A DNA stretch of 64,000 nt, taken from positions 35,539,565-35,603,564 of the forward strand of contig CM067447.1 in NCBI GenBank assembly GCA_034508935.3. The letters are read 5' to 3'. Numbering within the stretch: the first letter of the stretch is position 1; every line of letters begins with the position of its first letter. Shown in pieces: positions 1 to 60,793 of the stretch. Made by a program: the position numbers and the translations under genes. This DNA is from Berghia stephanieae. Lineage: Eukaryota; Mollusca; Gastropoda; Nudibranchia; Aeolidiidae. Below the pieces are notes generated by a model, which saw nothing but the letters and a program-made list of their open reading frames with translations, was not told the origin of the DNA and made no database searches.

Positions 1-195
1 CATCATCATCATTCATCACCATCATCATCATCACCACAACTACCTCTTCCACCACATCATCATCATCCCTACCACTACTACTGCGACCACCACCACCACA
101 TCATTATCACTATCACCACCACTACATCAACATCAATACCATCACCACCACATCATCATCTCCGTCACCACAACTACATATTCAACCACATCATC

Positions 196-241
<46 letters not shown>

Positions 242-307
242 TATCATTACCACAAGTACCTTTTTCACCACATCTTCATCACTCCACTACTACTGCAACC
301 ACTCATC

Positions 308-349
<42 letters not shown>

Positions 350-1156
350 CATCATCTCATCATCATCATCATATCATCTCATCATCACTACCACAAACTA
401 TATAACTTCATCATCTTCTTCACTACCACCAAAAATCATCATCATTACCATCACTATCACCACTGCTACAATTACCAAATCACATCATTATCACCACCAC
501 CACTACAACCAACACCACCACCACATTAACATCCACCACCACCACAACACAGCAATACCACCACCACTACTGCAACCACCACGGCCACCACATCATCACT
601 ACTGCAACCACCATCTCTGCCACGTCATCATCATCATCATTACTACCACCACTACTGTAACGATAACCTCATCATCAAAACTACCAGCACATCAACTAAG
701 CACCTTAGTATTTAATATGGCATCTGAAATCTTTTTTGGAATTTGATAGTCTTTCCCTCTATCATGGAGTTTATTGGTTTGGATATGTTTTTTTTTCTCT
801 TGAAGTTGTGGGAACACTGGGTTCTAAAAGGACAATCTACAGGACATTTGTACTTATGAAATATATATTTTGGTCCGTAAGGCCCATGAGGAGGGAATAA
901 ATGAAACGTTATGAAGGCTATTGAGCCATTTTATCATTTTTCTTTTTTCTTTCTTTTTTTTTTTCTTTTTTCTTTCTTTTTTGTTTCTTTTTTCTTTTCT
1001 TTGTTTAAAACTTTTAACTCATAATATTTTAAAAGAATTAGTTTTGATTTTGTGATATTTCTTTTTACCATGGCTATGAGTAGAAAAAGGAATTCATTTC
1101 GGTTTTGTGTGAAATAAATTTGAATGTTTCTGTTTATTTAAAATATTTCATTTTAG
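1..1156. repeat. CAT/CAC-rich simple repeat, then intron end
   Basis: Positions 1-665 are an imperfect (ATC/ACC)n array with pure ATC runs near 206-241 and 307-347. From 666 to 1156 there is unremarkable AT-rich intron with a T/C-rich run at 944-1005 and the acceptor at 1156. I saw no coiled-coil exon here. Confidence 0.8.
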
Positions 1157-49721
<48,565 letters not shown>

Positions 49722-52700
49722 AGGGATGTGTAGATGATTACAATATTTGTTTCATTTTATATATCACGAAGGATTCAATTGAATCTTCATCTCTCTTTCT
49801 TCTTTTCTTTTGCTGCCATCTTGAATCTTATACACTGCCAGTAAGATGAGAAATGTGACCCACTGCATCAGTCTTGTATTAGGTCAGAATGAATCAGATG
49901 AGGAAAATTGATTTGAGAGTCAAATTGACCGGAATGATGAAATTTAATGATTTTGAAGATTGATAAACAAAATTGAATTCCTCCAATGAAGGCATTTATT
50001 GTTACTCAATTTTTATAAGTTAAACATAAAATTGAATTTTAAGCAATAGGTTCACTACAACAAAAATTCTGTTTTTAGGCAATGCATCACAAAAGTGAAA
50101 CCAGTACATCCAGATATGAAGAATTTTCATTGATATTTTCCTTTTATTCCCAAATAGGTGCCTTAGGTAAACTTTGATTTAGATTACATTACCATTTTTA
50201 TGTATGATTTCGGTCCTTTAAAGATCTAGTCAAACCTGTGGTCACAGACACATGACAGACAATTGTGTGTGTAGGACACTCGCATTCCGACTTGTCTTTT
50301 TTACCCCTCTTTATTCATTATCTGCAAGTAAGGCAAACAGTGACAGGAGATTTACTGAGTTTTGTGGTTTAATCTAGTCTACCGACCTGGAACACTGTCG
50401 CTTTGTTTATTTAGACTCTATGGAAAAGTCAGCAAAGATTAATACGTCTTGTAAAGTCAAAATCACAAGTAAATGATGACTGGTTGCCGTATCATTCAAT
50501 TGTTCGTTCTCATTTTTTTTTAATGTCAAGGTCACCAAATAACCTCACCAGACCCGCCTACTTGAAAATCTAAAACTTCGTAATTTTTAGGAGACGAGAA
50601 TTGTAGTCATTCACAATGATTAAATAACACTTCAAAATCTGTAATATTATGTAGTCTGGCATCAACTTTCATTTTCAATAAGTTTTAATGACTTACAGAT
50701 GCTCATAAAGTTCTGAAATTGGAGCCAATATTTCGTAATTCTATGAATTTTTGGTAATAGTAGGCAGGTCTCACTGACCACCGTTTGATAGTTAATAATC
50801 TTAGGGTTATTCTGATCATGTCCCTCCTCATTCCAATTAGAAATTACTTCTGACCAATAACGCATATTGTGTTGGTTTAGTTGCTCGTATTTAAATGAAA
50901 AATTATTTCATCACTGACGTTCTTGAAGAATCCTTGTGGTTACACACCCATTCCCAGAACTCGAATTGCCTATTAGTGATTAAGGATCAACACCGAAACC
51001 TTCAACTGAGTAAAATACAGCTGTATTTCTGTATTTCTACTATTTTATTTTTAAAAATTGTATAATATTTTGACAGTGGTCAAGTGACCATCTGTGTAAG
51101 GAGGACACTTTGCTTATGAACTGTTAAAATCTGCCCTACATAGGTTTGTATATATTTTGGCACGAAAAAAAAATCAATGAATGATGAAACTTTATAAGGT
51201 GACATTAGAATAAAAAGGGTCAATTTCAAATCTAATTTCTGTCTTTTGAATGTGATTATTAGTTCTTAAATTGTAACTATTGTATCTACCGGTGAAATAA
51301 CTAATCTTTTTTTCACTTAAAAGTAATCCCACTCATGAGCAAGTGAACAAATAGCTATTTCATATAGCAATACCTTAGCACAGGCATTAGCAAGATGAAT
51401 TCCCAGGTCAACAATATTAAACAAATATTTTAGAGCTGAATACTTTAGAAAATCATAATAATATGCTCGTTTAAGATCATGCAATGGGCTCTGTTTTCAA
51501 ACTGCGAGTTTTAAAAAATTCTCCCTTTTTATTAAGATCATAGTTATAACTAGAATATATAAAGACGGTGAAATTTTTGAAATTGATAATGTTTCATGTT
51601 TTGGGCTCTTTTTTAAAATGTCTTATTGTGATTTTACTTCATTCTTTAATAGCTATATCATGTGATACACCAAATAAATAAATGCATCCTTATATTATAC
51701 CTAATAATATATTTATTCCACAAACCATACAAAAAACCCTTGAATTTGTCAACATTTACTCCTATGCATGCATACCATCTTGACTAGCACCTGCAATGAT
51801 GCTCTGGAATAATTTGACCCTTGGCCATGAACCCAACAATTTCACTTGATTCACTTATTTTCTGTATGGATTCCTCTTTTCATAGATACTTCATCATTCA
51901 TGATTTTATTTAAAGCAAAAGAGCCTGTTCGAAATACATTTTGTTCTTGTAATTCTTAACTATTATGACATTACCGTGTTGGGTTTTCTGTCATAAATCT
52001 AAGGAAAAGTGAAACTTTTATCCTACATTTTTTAATCAGTAACATTAGGACTTTAACCATCAAATTAGCAGTTATGCCAATTTTAAGGCAACTCGTTATT
52101 TTATGAATAATTTTGTTGTAATTGTTATAGGGATCACATAAACTTAGGTGTATCTTTTAAAGTATTGCCAACATAGTTTGTACCAGTTAGTCATTATCAG
52201 ATATATTTTGTACATAGTTGCAATGTACCTTTTAAGCCTCTTGCTATATGTAATCAAATATTATCTTGAATGGAAGAAAACGATCTTACTTTTGAGAGAT
52301 ATTGTACTGTATTATATTGTATAATTCATTGTAATATTTGTATCACCACTGTTTGTTTTATATGCAATTTGACTTATACATCTGTTACAACAAACAAATT
52401 AATACTTTTGAAAATATTTTCAACCAATTTGAATAGTACAGATCACTTGATCTTGACTTAAATATTCAAAGGTTGTTAAATGTATGTACATAGGAACTGG
52501 CAATCGTATTCATGTGGATTGAAATCCCAGAGACCAAATTAACTATCATTGGGCAAAATGTAATCTCTGCTATTATTATAAGTGTTGGGGAAAAAAGGAA
52601 GTTATTCTATTGTATAATAAGTCCTCCACAAAATCTCAGGTGTGGTTAATTTGTCAATCAAAAATTTGCATATTTATTTCATTGTTTTCATTTTGCCCTG

Positions 52701-52850
52701 TATAAAATCCATAGTCAAACTGATGTCAATAGGATGACTGTTATATGATTTGTAATAGACATTATTGATAACATTATTACTTTATTGTACAAAATACCAC
52801 TATAGTTCGTTTTTTTTATTTTCAGCCTAGTCATGTTTAGTCAAGACAAA
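49722..52850 (+). other. Probable 3' UTR and downstream flank of CTTNBP2
   Basis: It is 3.1 kb without recognisable repeats of the families seen elsewhere, which is unusual in this window and fits a transcribed 3' UTR. Overlapping AATAAA signals occur at 51673-51682. No conserved coding frame is visible. Confidence 0.45.
51673..51682 (+). promoter_or_regulatory. Candidate polyadenylation signal
   Basis: There are two overlapping AATAAA hexamers, about 1.95 kb past the second candidate stop. In AT-rich DNA such hexamers arise by chance, so this is only a candidate. Confidence 0.25.
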
Positions 52851-53195
52851 TGAGCGGGTGGTTGGATGGGAGCATCACCCTTGAATCATATACCTATGAT
52901 GTTCGCATGGGTGTACGATCCGATAGTGATGTCGTTTCTTCTTCTCTTTACTAGCCTATCCTGCTTCTTTGGTTTGTGATTGTATTTTTGACAGGGGATA
53001 TTTTTTTTTCTGTAAATCTTCTGCCTGTTTGTTCTTGGTTATTTATAATTTAGCTTATGATGTCTTTAGGTTATGATTTTGATTTCATTTGTACTATTTT
53101 TGTTAGATTGCTTGTTTTTTTTGTTTCAGCGGTCTCTCATATAACCTCAATTGTGTTGGAAGAGACCTAAAGCAACAAACAAACAAAATCAAGAC
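52850..53195 (+). repeat. Family A relative with a changed 3' hairpin
   Basis: The order of blocks is that of family A (GGGAGCATCACC head, TTTTTTTTCTGTAAATCTTC core, CATATAACCTCAATTGTGTT 3' end, AAACAAACAAA tail). The terminal stem is GGTCTCT...AGAGACC in place of GGCGCT...AGCGCC. Confidence 0.65.
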
Positions 53196-53469
53196 AAATG
53201 ATTTAACTTCTTTGATGTAACTTTTAATTTCTAGGAGAAACTTTTACCAAAATTTAGGTTTTGTTATTCTTTTTTATTGAAAAATAAATTCATGTTGTTT
53301 TAGAATGAGGTGTCGAAATGTTAATTACTTTGCTGCTCCATTATTGTCATAATGGAGTTTATAATGATACAATTGATGTTTATATGGAGGATGGCATTGA
53401 ATTTTTTTATTTGGTTAACCAAGAAAACAGGATTTTTATCACATTTTAGTGGGAAGTAATCACTTAGGT

Positions 53470-53665
53470 TATTTTATCCCGGTATTTTATATGTTGTCTC
53501 TTTCAAGTGAATTTTTTCCTTGTCTTGAAATGAAACGACTTGATTTTGCCCTTGCTCCAATTGGACTCCTTTTATATGAAGTAGGCAATCTAATGTGAGT
53601 CTTTTGTCTGGGACAGATGATATTTTTATACTTTAAGTCTCTCTACTTTTGAGCGCATCCATACC
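53470..53665 (+). repeat. Old family A fragment
   Basis: The blocks CCTTGTCTTGAAATGAAACG, GATTTTGCCCTTGCTCC and GGGACAGATGATATTTTTA follow the family order. Confidence 0.5.
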
Positions 53666-53909
53666 TGCCAATTCTCCTAATTTTCATTTGGGAATGTCTT
53701 ATGTAGTTCTCGTTCCTTATTTCTCTAATATACATATATTTTCCTGATTTTCGTTTTAATATTTTTAAAAATTAAATTAAATCATCATCATCATTTTTTC
53801 ATCATCTTCTTTATCATCATTTTAACTATTCACTTCTTTTGCCAAGGAATTTTTCCTCATTATGGTTTTTGAAAAAATTGGCAGGTAGCCGCACCTGAAA
53901 TCCAAAACT

Positions 53910-53974
53910 ATGACCTTAATGGTAATGATAATAATTAATGATACTAATAATAATAATAATAATAATAATAAGAA

Positions 53975-54025
<51 letters not shown>

Positions 54026-54182
54026 TAATAATGATAATAATAATAATGAGACTAAGGATAAAGGTAATAATAATATAATGACAATGATAATAATAATAAT
54101 GATAATAATAATAATAATAATAATAATAGAATTAATAATATTAATAATTATTTATAATAATAAAAGAAAGAACAAGTCTGTC

Positions 54183-54220
<38 letters not shown>

Positions 54221-54225
54221 TGTGT
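53910..54225. repeat. (AAT)n and (GT)n microsatellites
   Basis: AAT/AATGAT repeats run from 53925 to 54165 and a GT tract of about 36 bases from 54185. Confidence 0.95.
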
Positions 54226-54966
54226 CTGTCTCGACTACAGGGAAAACCAAACTACTATCTGCTATGTAAAATAGCCAGTTTATTAACATTTTTATCCTTC
54301 TAAAGCAAGATGTCAGGATTTTTGTCATTTATATCGATTTTACAAAGACCATATATACAATTTTCTTCAATCCCTAAGATTTATTATGCCATTCTAAACA
54401 TTCTAAGTCGAGGGTAGAGTACAACGAAATCGATCACAAAAGTGGCACAAACACTGCCCCCCCCCCCCCCCCAAAAAAAAAAAACAAAAAAAAAAAAAAC
54501 AATTTCTAATCTGGCACATAGGTTTTTATATATATTTTGTTGTTCATAGATGTTTTAAAATTATGTTATAAGCTTTTTCTTGCCTCATCCATTTAACGAA
54601 GGGTTTAAGGAATATTGAGACTTTTCCAATGTAACGACTCTGTCTGTTTTTGAGACTGTCTCTCACAGTTTATAACATGACACCTTTGTTATAGACATTA
54701 CTAAATTTTGAATGTATTGGTATTGAAACTCAGAAAACAAACACTATTCATATCATATCTATTTAGATCTATATATTTATATATACATATACACACACTC
54801 TCTATACAGCTTAATTTGAAAACTATAAATTGTCTTATTTAGATTGTGATCTCATTTATATTTACATTTAAGAGATTTGTCGTTATAACATGATGTTTTA
54901 TTTTCATATACAATTACTTTTCACAGACCCAGGGAAAGATTTTATCAAGTGACATCAGTTTACTGA

Positions 54967-56010
54967 CTCCCATAGTGGGCAGGGGGTACATGCTGTGTCT
55001 TCTATCCCCTTATATCTGTTTTCCAACATGCTTTCTGTCTTTGTCTTGGAATGAGATTACTTGGTTTTGTCCTGGCCCTTGCCGGAGTCCTAGCTGGGAG
55101 GGAAACAGTCAAATGCATAGTTATTGTTTTGGGAGATGATATTTTTTTTCCTTGTAAATCATCTCTCTGTTATGTATTATTATATTTATTTTTAATTTAT
55201 AATGTAAGCATTTGAGTGTATTTTTCTTTGTTGGATTTTGTGCTTGTGTCCGTATGAGACTTATAGGTGGTCTCAAACTTAGTACTTTGATAGTGTGCTC
55301 ATGGAATCTACATCTGATCCCTATTTGTTCCCAGTTCCCCTATGTCTTACTTTTTCTTGTGTGACTGGGTGGGGATCCTGACCTCCCATAGTGGGCGGGG
55401 AGGTACATGCTGTGTCTGCTATCCCCCCATACCCGTTTTCCAATTGTTTCCTGTCGTTGTCTTGGAATGATATTACTTAGTTTTGTCCGGACCCTGGCCA
55501 GAGTTCATTGGCTAGGAGGGAAACAGTCGAATGTATAGTTAGAATTTTGGGAGATGATATTTTTTTCCTTGTAAATCATCTCTCTATTATGCATTGTATT
55601 ATGCTTAGTTTACATATTATATTATTTGATTTGTAAACATTTGAGTGTATTCCTTTGGTTGGACTGTGCTTGTGTCTGGATGAGACTTTTAGGTGATCTC
55701 AAACTAAGTACTTTGATAGTGTGCTCTTGGAATCTACATCCGTTTCTATTTGAACCAATTCCCTTTGTCTCACCTTTCTTTTGTGCTTTAATTGTAATTT
55801 TAGAACTTTTTACTATCCATTTTCTTCCTTTTTACTGGCGCTGATATGACCTTAATGTGTTGCAAGCGCCGTAAACCCTTAAAACAAAAAACAAAAACAT
55901 TTTCTTGTGTGCTTTATTTGTAATTCTATAACTTTTTACTATCCCATTTTCTTCCTTTTTACTGGCGCTGATATAACCTGAATGTGTTGCAAGCGCGAAA
56001 CCCTTAAACT
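54967..56010 (+). repeat. Family A copy split by a younger copy
   Basis: The older copy reads from CTCCCATAGTGGGCAGGGGG at 54967 to 55363 and resumes at 55900, ending with GGCGCTGATATAACC...GCAAGCGCGAAACCC. The break is the insertion at 55364-55899. Confidence 0.93.
55364..55899 (+). mobile_element. Family A retroposon with 12-bp target duplication
   Basis: It is a full-length copy from ACTGGGTGGGGATCCTGACC to AAAACAAAAAACAAAAACA. TTTTCTTGTGTG flanks it at 55352-55363 and 55900-55911. The clean duplication and A-rich tail show insertion through an RNA intermediate. Confidence 0.93.
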
Positions 56011-56330
56011 AAAAATAACACAGTTTACTGCTAATAATTTAAATTTGCATTGCTTTAATGCAGGTTCTTATATCGAGGCCCAACATGATACCTTCTATAA
56101 CTGCGATAAAAAGTTTGTTGGATTCTGTGTTTTATTTGTTGTTTATTTAATTTTTTTTTTTTTGTAGGATTTATTATTTTTGTTCTTCATCTTGAATTGA
56201 AACAGATGGATCATTAATTGTTTTTCTTGTGGAAAAGGATTCTTTAATTAGAAAAAATTTATGTTCTAAGGATTTCACTGAGAGAGGAGGGAAATGTCAA
56301 TAAATATAAACACATAATGTATTCATCATT

Positions 56331-57318
56331 TGGGTAGGGTTCCCGACTTCCCATACTGGGTGGGATCCTGACCTCCATAGGCAGAGTACATACTGTGTCT
56401 TCTATACCCTATATCTTTGCCAACATGCTTTTGCCTTTGCTTGAATGAGAACTTGGTTTTTCCCTGGCCCTGGTCGAGTCCTGGCGGAGGAAACAGTCAA
56501 TGCATTTATTGTTGGGAGATATATTTTTTCCTTGAAATCATCCTCTGTTACTGTGTTATATGTTTATTTAATGTATAAGACATTGAGTGTTTCTCTTGTT
56601 GATTTTATGCTTGTGTTGATGAGACTTGTAGTGATTCAAACTAAGTACATTGAGGTATGCTCTGAATCTACATCTGATCCTATTGTTCTCATCCCATTGT
56701 CTACTTTCTTGGTGCTTAATTGTAATTCTAGAATTTCTATCCCATTCTCCTTTACGGCCTGATATAACCTAATGTGTTGCAAGCCGTAAAACTTAAAAAC
56801 AACAAACAAACGACTTCCCTAGTGGGCAGGGAGGTACTTGTTGTGTCTTCAATCCCCTGTATCTGTTTTCCAAAAGCTTTCTGTCTTTGACTTGGAATGA
56901 GATTCCTTAGTTTTGTCCTGACCCTGGCCAGAGTCCTTGGCTGAGAGGGAAACAGTCGAATGTATATTTATAGTTTTGGGAGATGATATTTTTTTTGCTT
57001 GTAAATTATCTCTATGTTATGTACTGTTTGTTTTGTTAAAGATGATTTTTAAATATTTGAGTGTATTCCTCTTAGTGGGATCTTTTGCTGGTGTCTGAGT
57101 GAGACTTTTAGGTGATCTCAAACTAAGTACTCTGATAGTGTGCTCTTGGAATCTACACCTTTTCCCTATTTGTACCATTCCCCTTTGTCTTATGTTTTCT
57201 AAGGTGCTTTAATTGTAATTCTAGAACTTTTATACTATCCCATTTTTTTCCTTTTTTCTGGCGCTGATATAACCTAAATGTGTTGCAAGCGCCTAAAACC
57301 TTAAAAACAAACCATTCC
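56331..57318 (+). repeat. Family A copy split by a deletion-riddled copy
   Basis: The head GGGTAGGGTTCCCGACTTCC lies at 56331-56357 and the body resumes at 56811 (CGACTTCCCTAGTGGGCAG), running to GGCGCTGATATAACC and GCAAGCGCCTAAAACC. The insertion 56358-56810 sits between repeats of CGACTTCCC. Confidence 0.9.
56358..56810 (+). mobile_element. Family A copy with many single-base deletions
   Basis: It is full length in layout, from TGGGTGGGATCCTGACC to an ACAACAAACAAA tail, but about 80 bases shorter than its neighbours through many scattered losses of one to three bases and few substitutions. It is nested in the copy at 56331-57318, with CGACTTCCC duplicated (56344-56352 and 56811-56819). Confidence 0.9.
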
Positions 57319-57460
57319 ACTTTGTCTTACTTTTTCCTCAAGTTCTTTTAATTGTACATCTGGAATGTTTTTACTACATCCAATTTTCATCCCTTTTACT
57401 GGCGCTGATATAACCTATTGCTTGCGCCGTAAAACCCTTAAAAACAAGCAAGCAAACAAT
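57319..57460 (+). repeat. Family A 3' fragment
   Basis: It runs from TTCCACTTTGTCTTACTTTT to GGCGCTGATATAACCTATTG, then CTTGCGCCGTAAAACCC and a CAAGCAAGCAAAC tail. Confidence 0.85.
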
Positions 57461-57594
57461 GTTCATTATTATTATAAATAGATATTCCTGTGATTGTTAA
57501 TATATGATATCATTTGCTATATTGTATATGATAACAACAACAAAAAATAAACAATTGCAAGCATTAAATGTTTGTTTTGAATGATTTCGATTTT

Positions 57595-57725
57595 TATTTT
57601 ATTTTTTTAAAAAAAAAAAATAAATAAATAAAATAAAAAAATAATAAAAAAAAAAAAAAAAAATTAAAATATTTAAGAAAAAATAAATATAATAAATAAA
57701 ATATATATATATATATATATATATT
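57595..57725. repeat. A-rich and (TA)n low-complexity tract
   Basis: Poly-A/AAAT stretches are followed by a short TA repeat. Confidence 0.9.
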
Positions 57726-57844
57726 GTAGAGTTAAAATAAGGATTCTGCATGGACAGTGGAATGTTCCTGTCTTTGATTTTGTGTTATTACTCAACGAAA
57801 GTTTCTTTCTTATGGATGGTGATCCTGTCCCAGCGTCTCTGTAG

Positions 57845-58775
57845 GAGCAAAATAAAGAACTGAACAAGTGTATATGAAAGATTCGAAGGCAAATGTAGGA
57901 AAAACCAAAGAAATGATTTTTGATTTTAGAAAGGACACAAAGTCCATCAGTCGCTCAAAATTAACAATCAAGCTGTTGAGCAAGTTTCGGTTTACAAATA
58001 TTTGGGTATCTTAATTGACAATAAATTGCAGTGGCATTTACAAACCGATGCTGTTATCTCTAAATTGAACAAAAGAGTGTATTTTATTCGGAAACTTTCA
58101 GAATTTGACATAGACAAAACGTTATTCACCCTTTTTTATAGATACATTTTGGAGACCGTTATTACTTTTTGTATTACAGCATGGTGTGGAAATGCCAGTA
58201 TTTGCGACATTAAGAAAATTGATCGGATAATTGATAAAGCCAGGAGTTATACTCACCCAATTTCCAATGTGGAAGAACTGTTCAAGAGATTTTGTCTAAG
58301 TAAAATGGAGAAAGTTATGAAGGATGGCGATCACCCCCTTCACAAATATATTATGTTCTGCGTGAGGAGCCGTCGCCTTATATCTATATAAACAAAGACA
58401 ACATGTCACCTTAATTCATTTTTGCCACATGGTGTTCGAATTTTTAACACGCAACTGTGATTTAAATTAAATACTATCTTTTAAATATACACACACAAGT
58501 TCAGACTAAAGGCCAGAGGTATGGCCTATCTCAATTTATCAAATTAATATATCAAGTGTTGCTATTGGTTGTATATTTTTACATTTTGTGTATTTGCATA
58601 TACTAAATATATATATAATATATATATATATATTTAATATATATATATATATATAAATATAGATTATATATATTGTTGCCATAGATTCTCAACTTTGTGT
58701 TTATACACTTTCAAGCATGCCACGTCGGTAAATGAATTTCCATTTTTTTTTTTGATGAATAAAGTATATGTTGTT
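57845..58775 (+). mobile_element. LINE 3' end (L2/CR1-like) with reverse transcriptase C-terminus
   Basis: 57895-58390 reads KTKEMIFDFRKDTKS, then in another frame QVSVYKYLGILIDNKLQWHL and FYRYILETVITFCITAWCGN, ending DHPLHKYIMFCVRSRRL. YLGI.ID.KL, LF YR..lE..i.f....W.G and HPL are the usual landmarks of the post-palm region. The 3' UTR includes TA tracts (58607-58665) and ends near AATTTCCATTTTT and AATAAAGT. It is 5'-truncated and frame-broken. Confidence 0.87.
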
Positions 58776-58905
58776 AAAGCAAGAAAGAAAAATACAAGAA
58801 AAAAATACATCCCAAAAAGTCAATTGACCTCGACTGAGATCGAACCTCAGACCATCTGATTACTGGTCAGACATGTTACCATTACACCACAGAGGCTCCC
58901 GATAG
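58776..58905 (-). repeat. tRNA-derived SINE family B copy
   Basis: The minus strand has GAGCCTCTGTGGTGTAATGG (A-box region), GGTCTGAGGTTCGATCTCAG (B-box) and the tail GGGATGTATTTTTTTCTTGT. It is the best preserved copy of this family here. Confidence 0.85.
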
Positions 58906-59052
58906 TTGGAATAACTTTAATACCTATATTATTCACAAAGGTAGGCGTTTTACGCTGTGAACCCTCGCTTGTAGGAGCAGGTGGATGGGTGGAATCTTCT
59001 GATCTCCCATGGTGGGCAGGAGGTCATGCTGTCTTTTATCCCCTTATATCTG

Positions 59053-59582
59053 GGTGGGGATCCTGACCTCCCATAGTGTGCAGGGAGGTACTTGCTGTGT
59101 CTTCTATCACCCTGTGTCTGTTTTCCAATTGCTTTCTGTCTTTGTCTTGGAATGAGATTACTTGGTTTTGTCCTGACCCTGGCCGGAGTCCTTGGCTGGG
59201 AGGGAAACAGTTGAATGTATAGTTATATATTTGGGAGATGATATTTTTTTTCTTGTAAATTATCTCTCTGTTATGTACTGTTATTTTTAAATTTTTAACA
59301 TATGATTTGAAAACATTTGAGTATATTCCTCTTAGTGGTGCTGGTGTCTGGTTGGGACTTTTAGGTGATCTCAAACTAAGTACACTGATAGTGTGCTCTT
59401 GGACTCTACATCTATTCCCTATTTGAACCGATTCCCCTTTTTCTTACCTTTTCTTTAAGCACTTTTAATTGTACATCAAGAATATCTGTACTATCCAATT
59501 TTCTTCCTTTTTACTGGCATTGATATAACCTAAATGTGTTGCAAGCGCCGTAAAACCCTTAAAAACAAAACAAAACAAAACA
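59053..59582 (+). mobile_element. Family A retroposon with 16-bp target duplication
   Basis: It is full length. TATCCCCTTATATCTG flanks it at 59037-59052 and 59583-59598, and the tail is AAAAACAAAACAAAACAAAA. It also has the GGCATT...AAGCGCC form of the 3' stem. Confidence 0.93.
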
Positions 59583-59685
59583 TATCCCCTTATATCTGTT
59601 TTCCAAGTCACTTTCTGTCTTTGTCTTCGAATTGGATTACTTAGTTTTGTCCTAGCCCTGGCCAGAGTCCTTGACAGGGTGTAGT

Positions 59686-59954
59686 AGTCCTTCTGACCCA
59701 TTGGGTCCATGGAGCTGGAGTTTATCCCGGTTTCTATGGCATGAAACTGACAAAAGTAATTGTTTGCTATCCTTTGGATAGGATTCTAGTATATCGCAAA
59801 GTACTTTCTGCCAAATCTAACAGACTCAATTACCCATTCATTGTGGGTGGGCAGACAGGGGGGGTCAGAAAAAAATCTTGACTGCACCTGGGATTGATTC
59901 TTGTCCCTTTGCGTGTGAAGCAAGTGCTCTACCAACTAAGCTACCAGACCCTCC
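59686..59954 (-). mobile_element. tRNA-derived SINE family C copy, inverted
   Basis: The minus strand starts GGAGGGTCTGGTAGCTTAGT, then TTGGTAGAGCAC (A-box) and AGAATCAATCCCAGGTGC (B-box relic), and ends CTCCAGCTCCATGGACCC. GACAGGG flanks it on both sides. Confidence 0.87.
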
Positions 59955-60252
59955 TCCCGACAGGGAGGGAAACAGTTAAATGTAAAGCTATAGTTTCTAG
60001 AGATGATATTTGTTTCCTTGTAAATCATCTCTCTGTTATGTACTGTTACTTTTTTGTTTTATAATGGTTTGTAAACATTTCAGTTGGGGGCCTGTGCGTG
60101 TGTCTAGATGAGACTTAGGTGATCTCACACTGATAGTGTGCTCTTGGATTCTGCATCTGTTCCCTATTTAAACCACTCTTCTTTGTCTAACCTTTTCTTG
60201 TGTGCTTTCAATTTTTTTGTCTATCACTTTTATATGTCATGTCCCATTTTCC

Positions 60253-60782
60253 CTGGGTGGGGTTCCTGACCTCCATAGTGGGCAGGGAGGTACATACTGT
60301 GTCTTCAATCCCCCTATGTCTGTTTTCCAACATGCTTTCTGTCTTTGTCTTGGAATGAGATTACTTGGTTTTGTCCTGGCTCTGGCTGGATACACTGGCT
60401 GGGATGGAAACTGTCAAATGTATAGTTAGTTTTGGGAGATGATATTTTTTTTCCTTGTAAATCATCTCTCTGTTATGCACTGTATTATGTATTATATATA
60501 TTTTATTTGTAAACATTTGAGTGTATTCGTCTTAGTGGGGACCTGTGCCTGTGTCTGGATGAGACTTTTTGGTGATCTCAGACTAAGTACTTTGATAGTG
60601 TGCTCTTGGAATCTACATCTGTTCCCTATTTGAACCAATTCCCCTTTGTCTTACCTTTTCTTGGGTGCTTTAATTGTAATTCTAGAACTTTTTACTATCC
60701 CATTTTCTTCCTTTTTACTGGCGCTGATATGACCTTAATGTGTTGCAAGCGCCGTAAAACCCTTAAAAACAAAAACAAACAA
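60253..60782 (+). mobile_element. Family A retroposon with 11-bp target duplication
   Basis: It is full length from CTGGGTGGGGTTCCTGACC to CCGTAAAACCCTTAAAAAC and an AAAC tail. TCCCATTTTCC flanks it at 60242-60252 and 60783-60793. Confidence 0.93.
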
Positions 60783-60793
60783 TCCCATTTTCC

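Larger units (their letters stand above)
58980..60252 (+). repeat. Family A copy broken by three insertions
   Basis: Pieces lie at 58980-59052, 59583-59685 and 59955-60252, in consensus order. They are separated by a family A copy and an inverted tRNA-SINE, and the last piece ends at another family A insertion at 60253. Confidence 0.85.

Noticed and set aside
1-665. CRISPR-like or satellite array
   Set aside because: It is irregular ATC/ACC simple repeat without spacers or a fixed unit.
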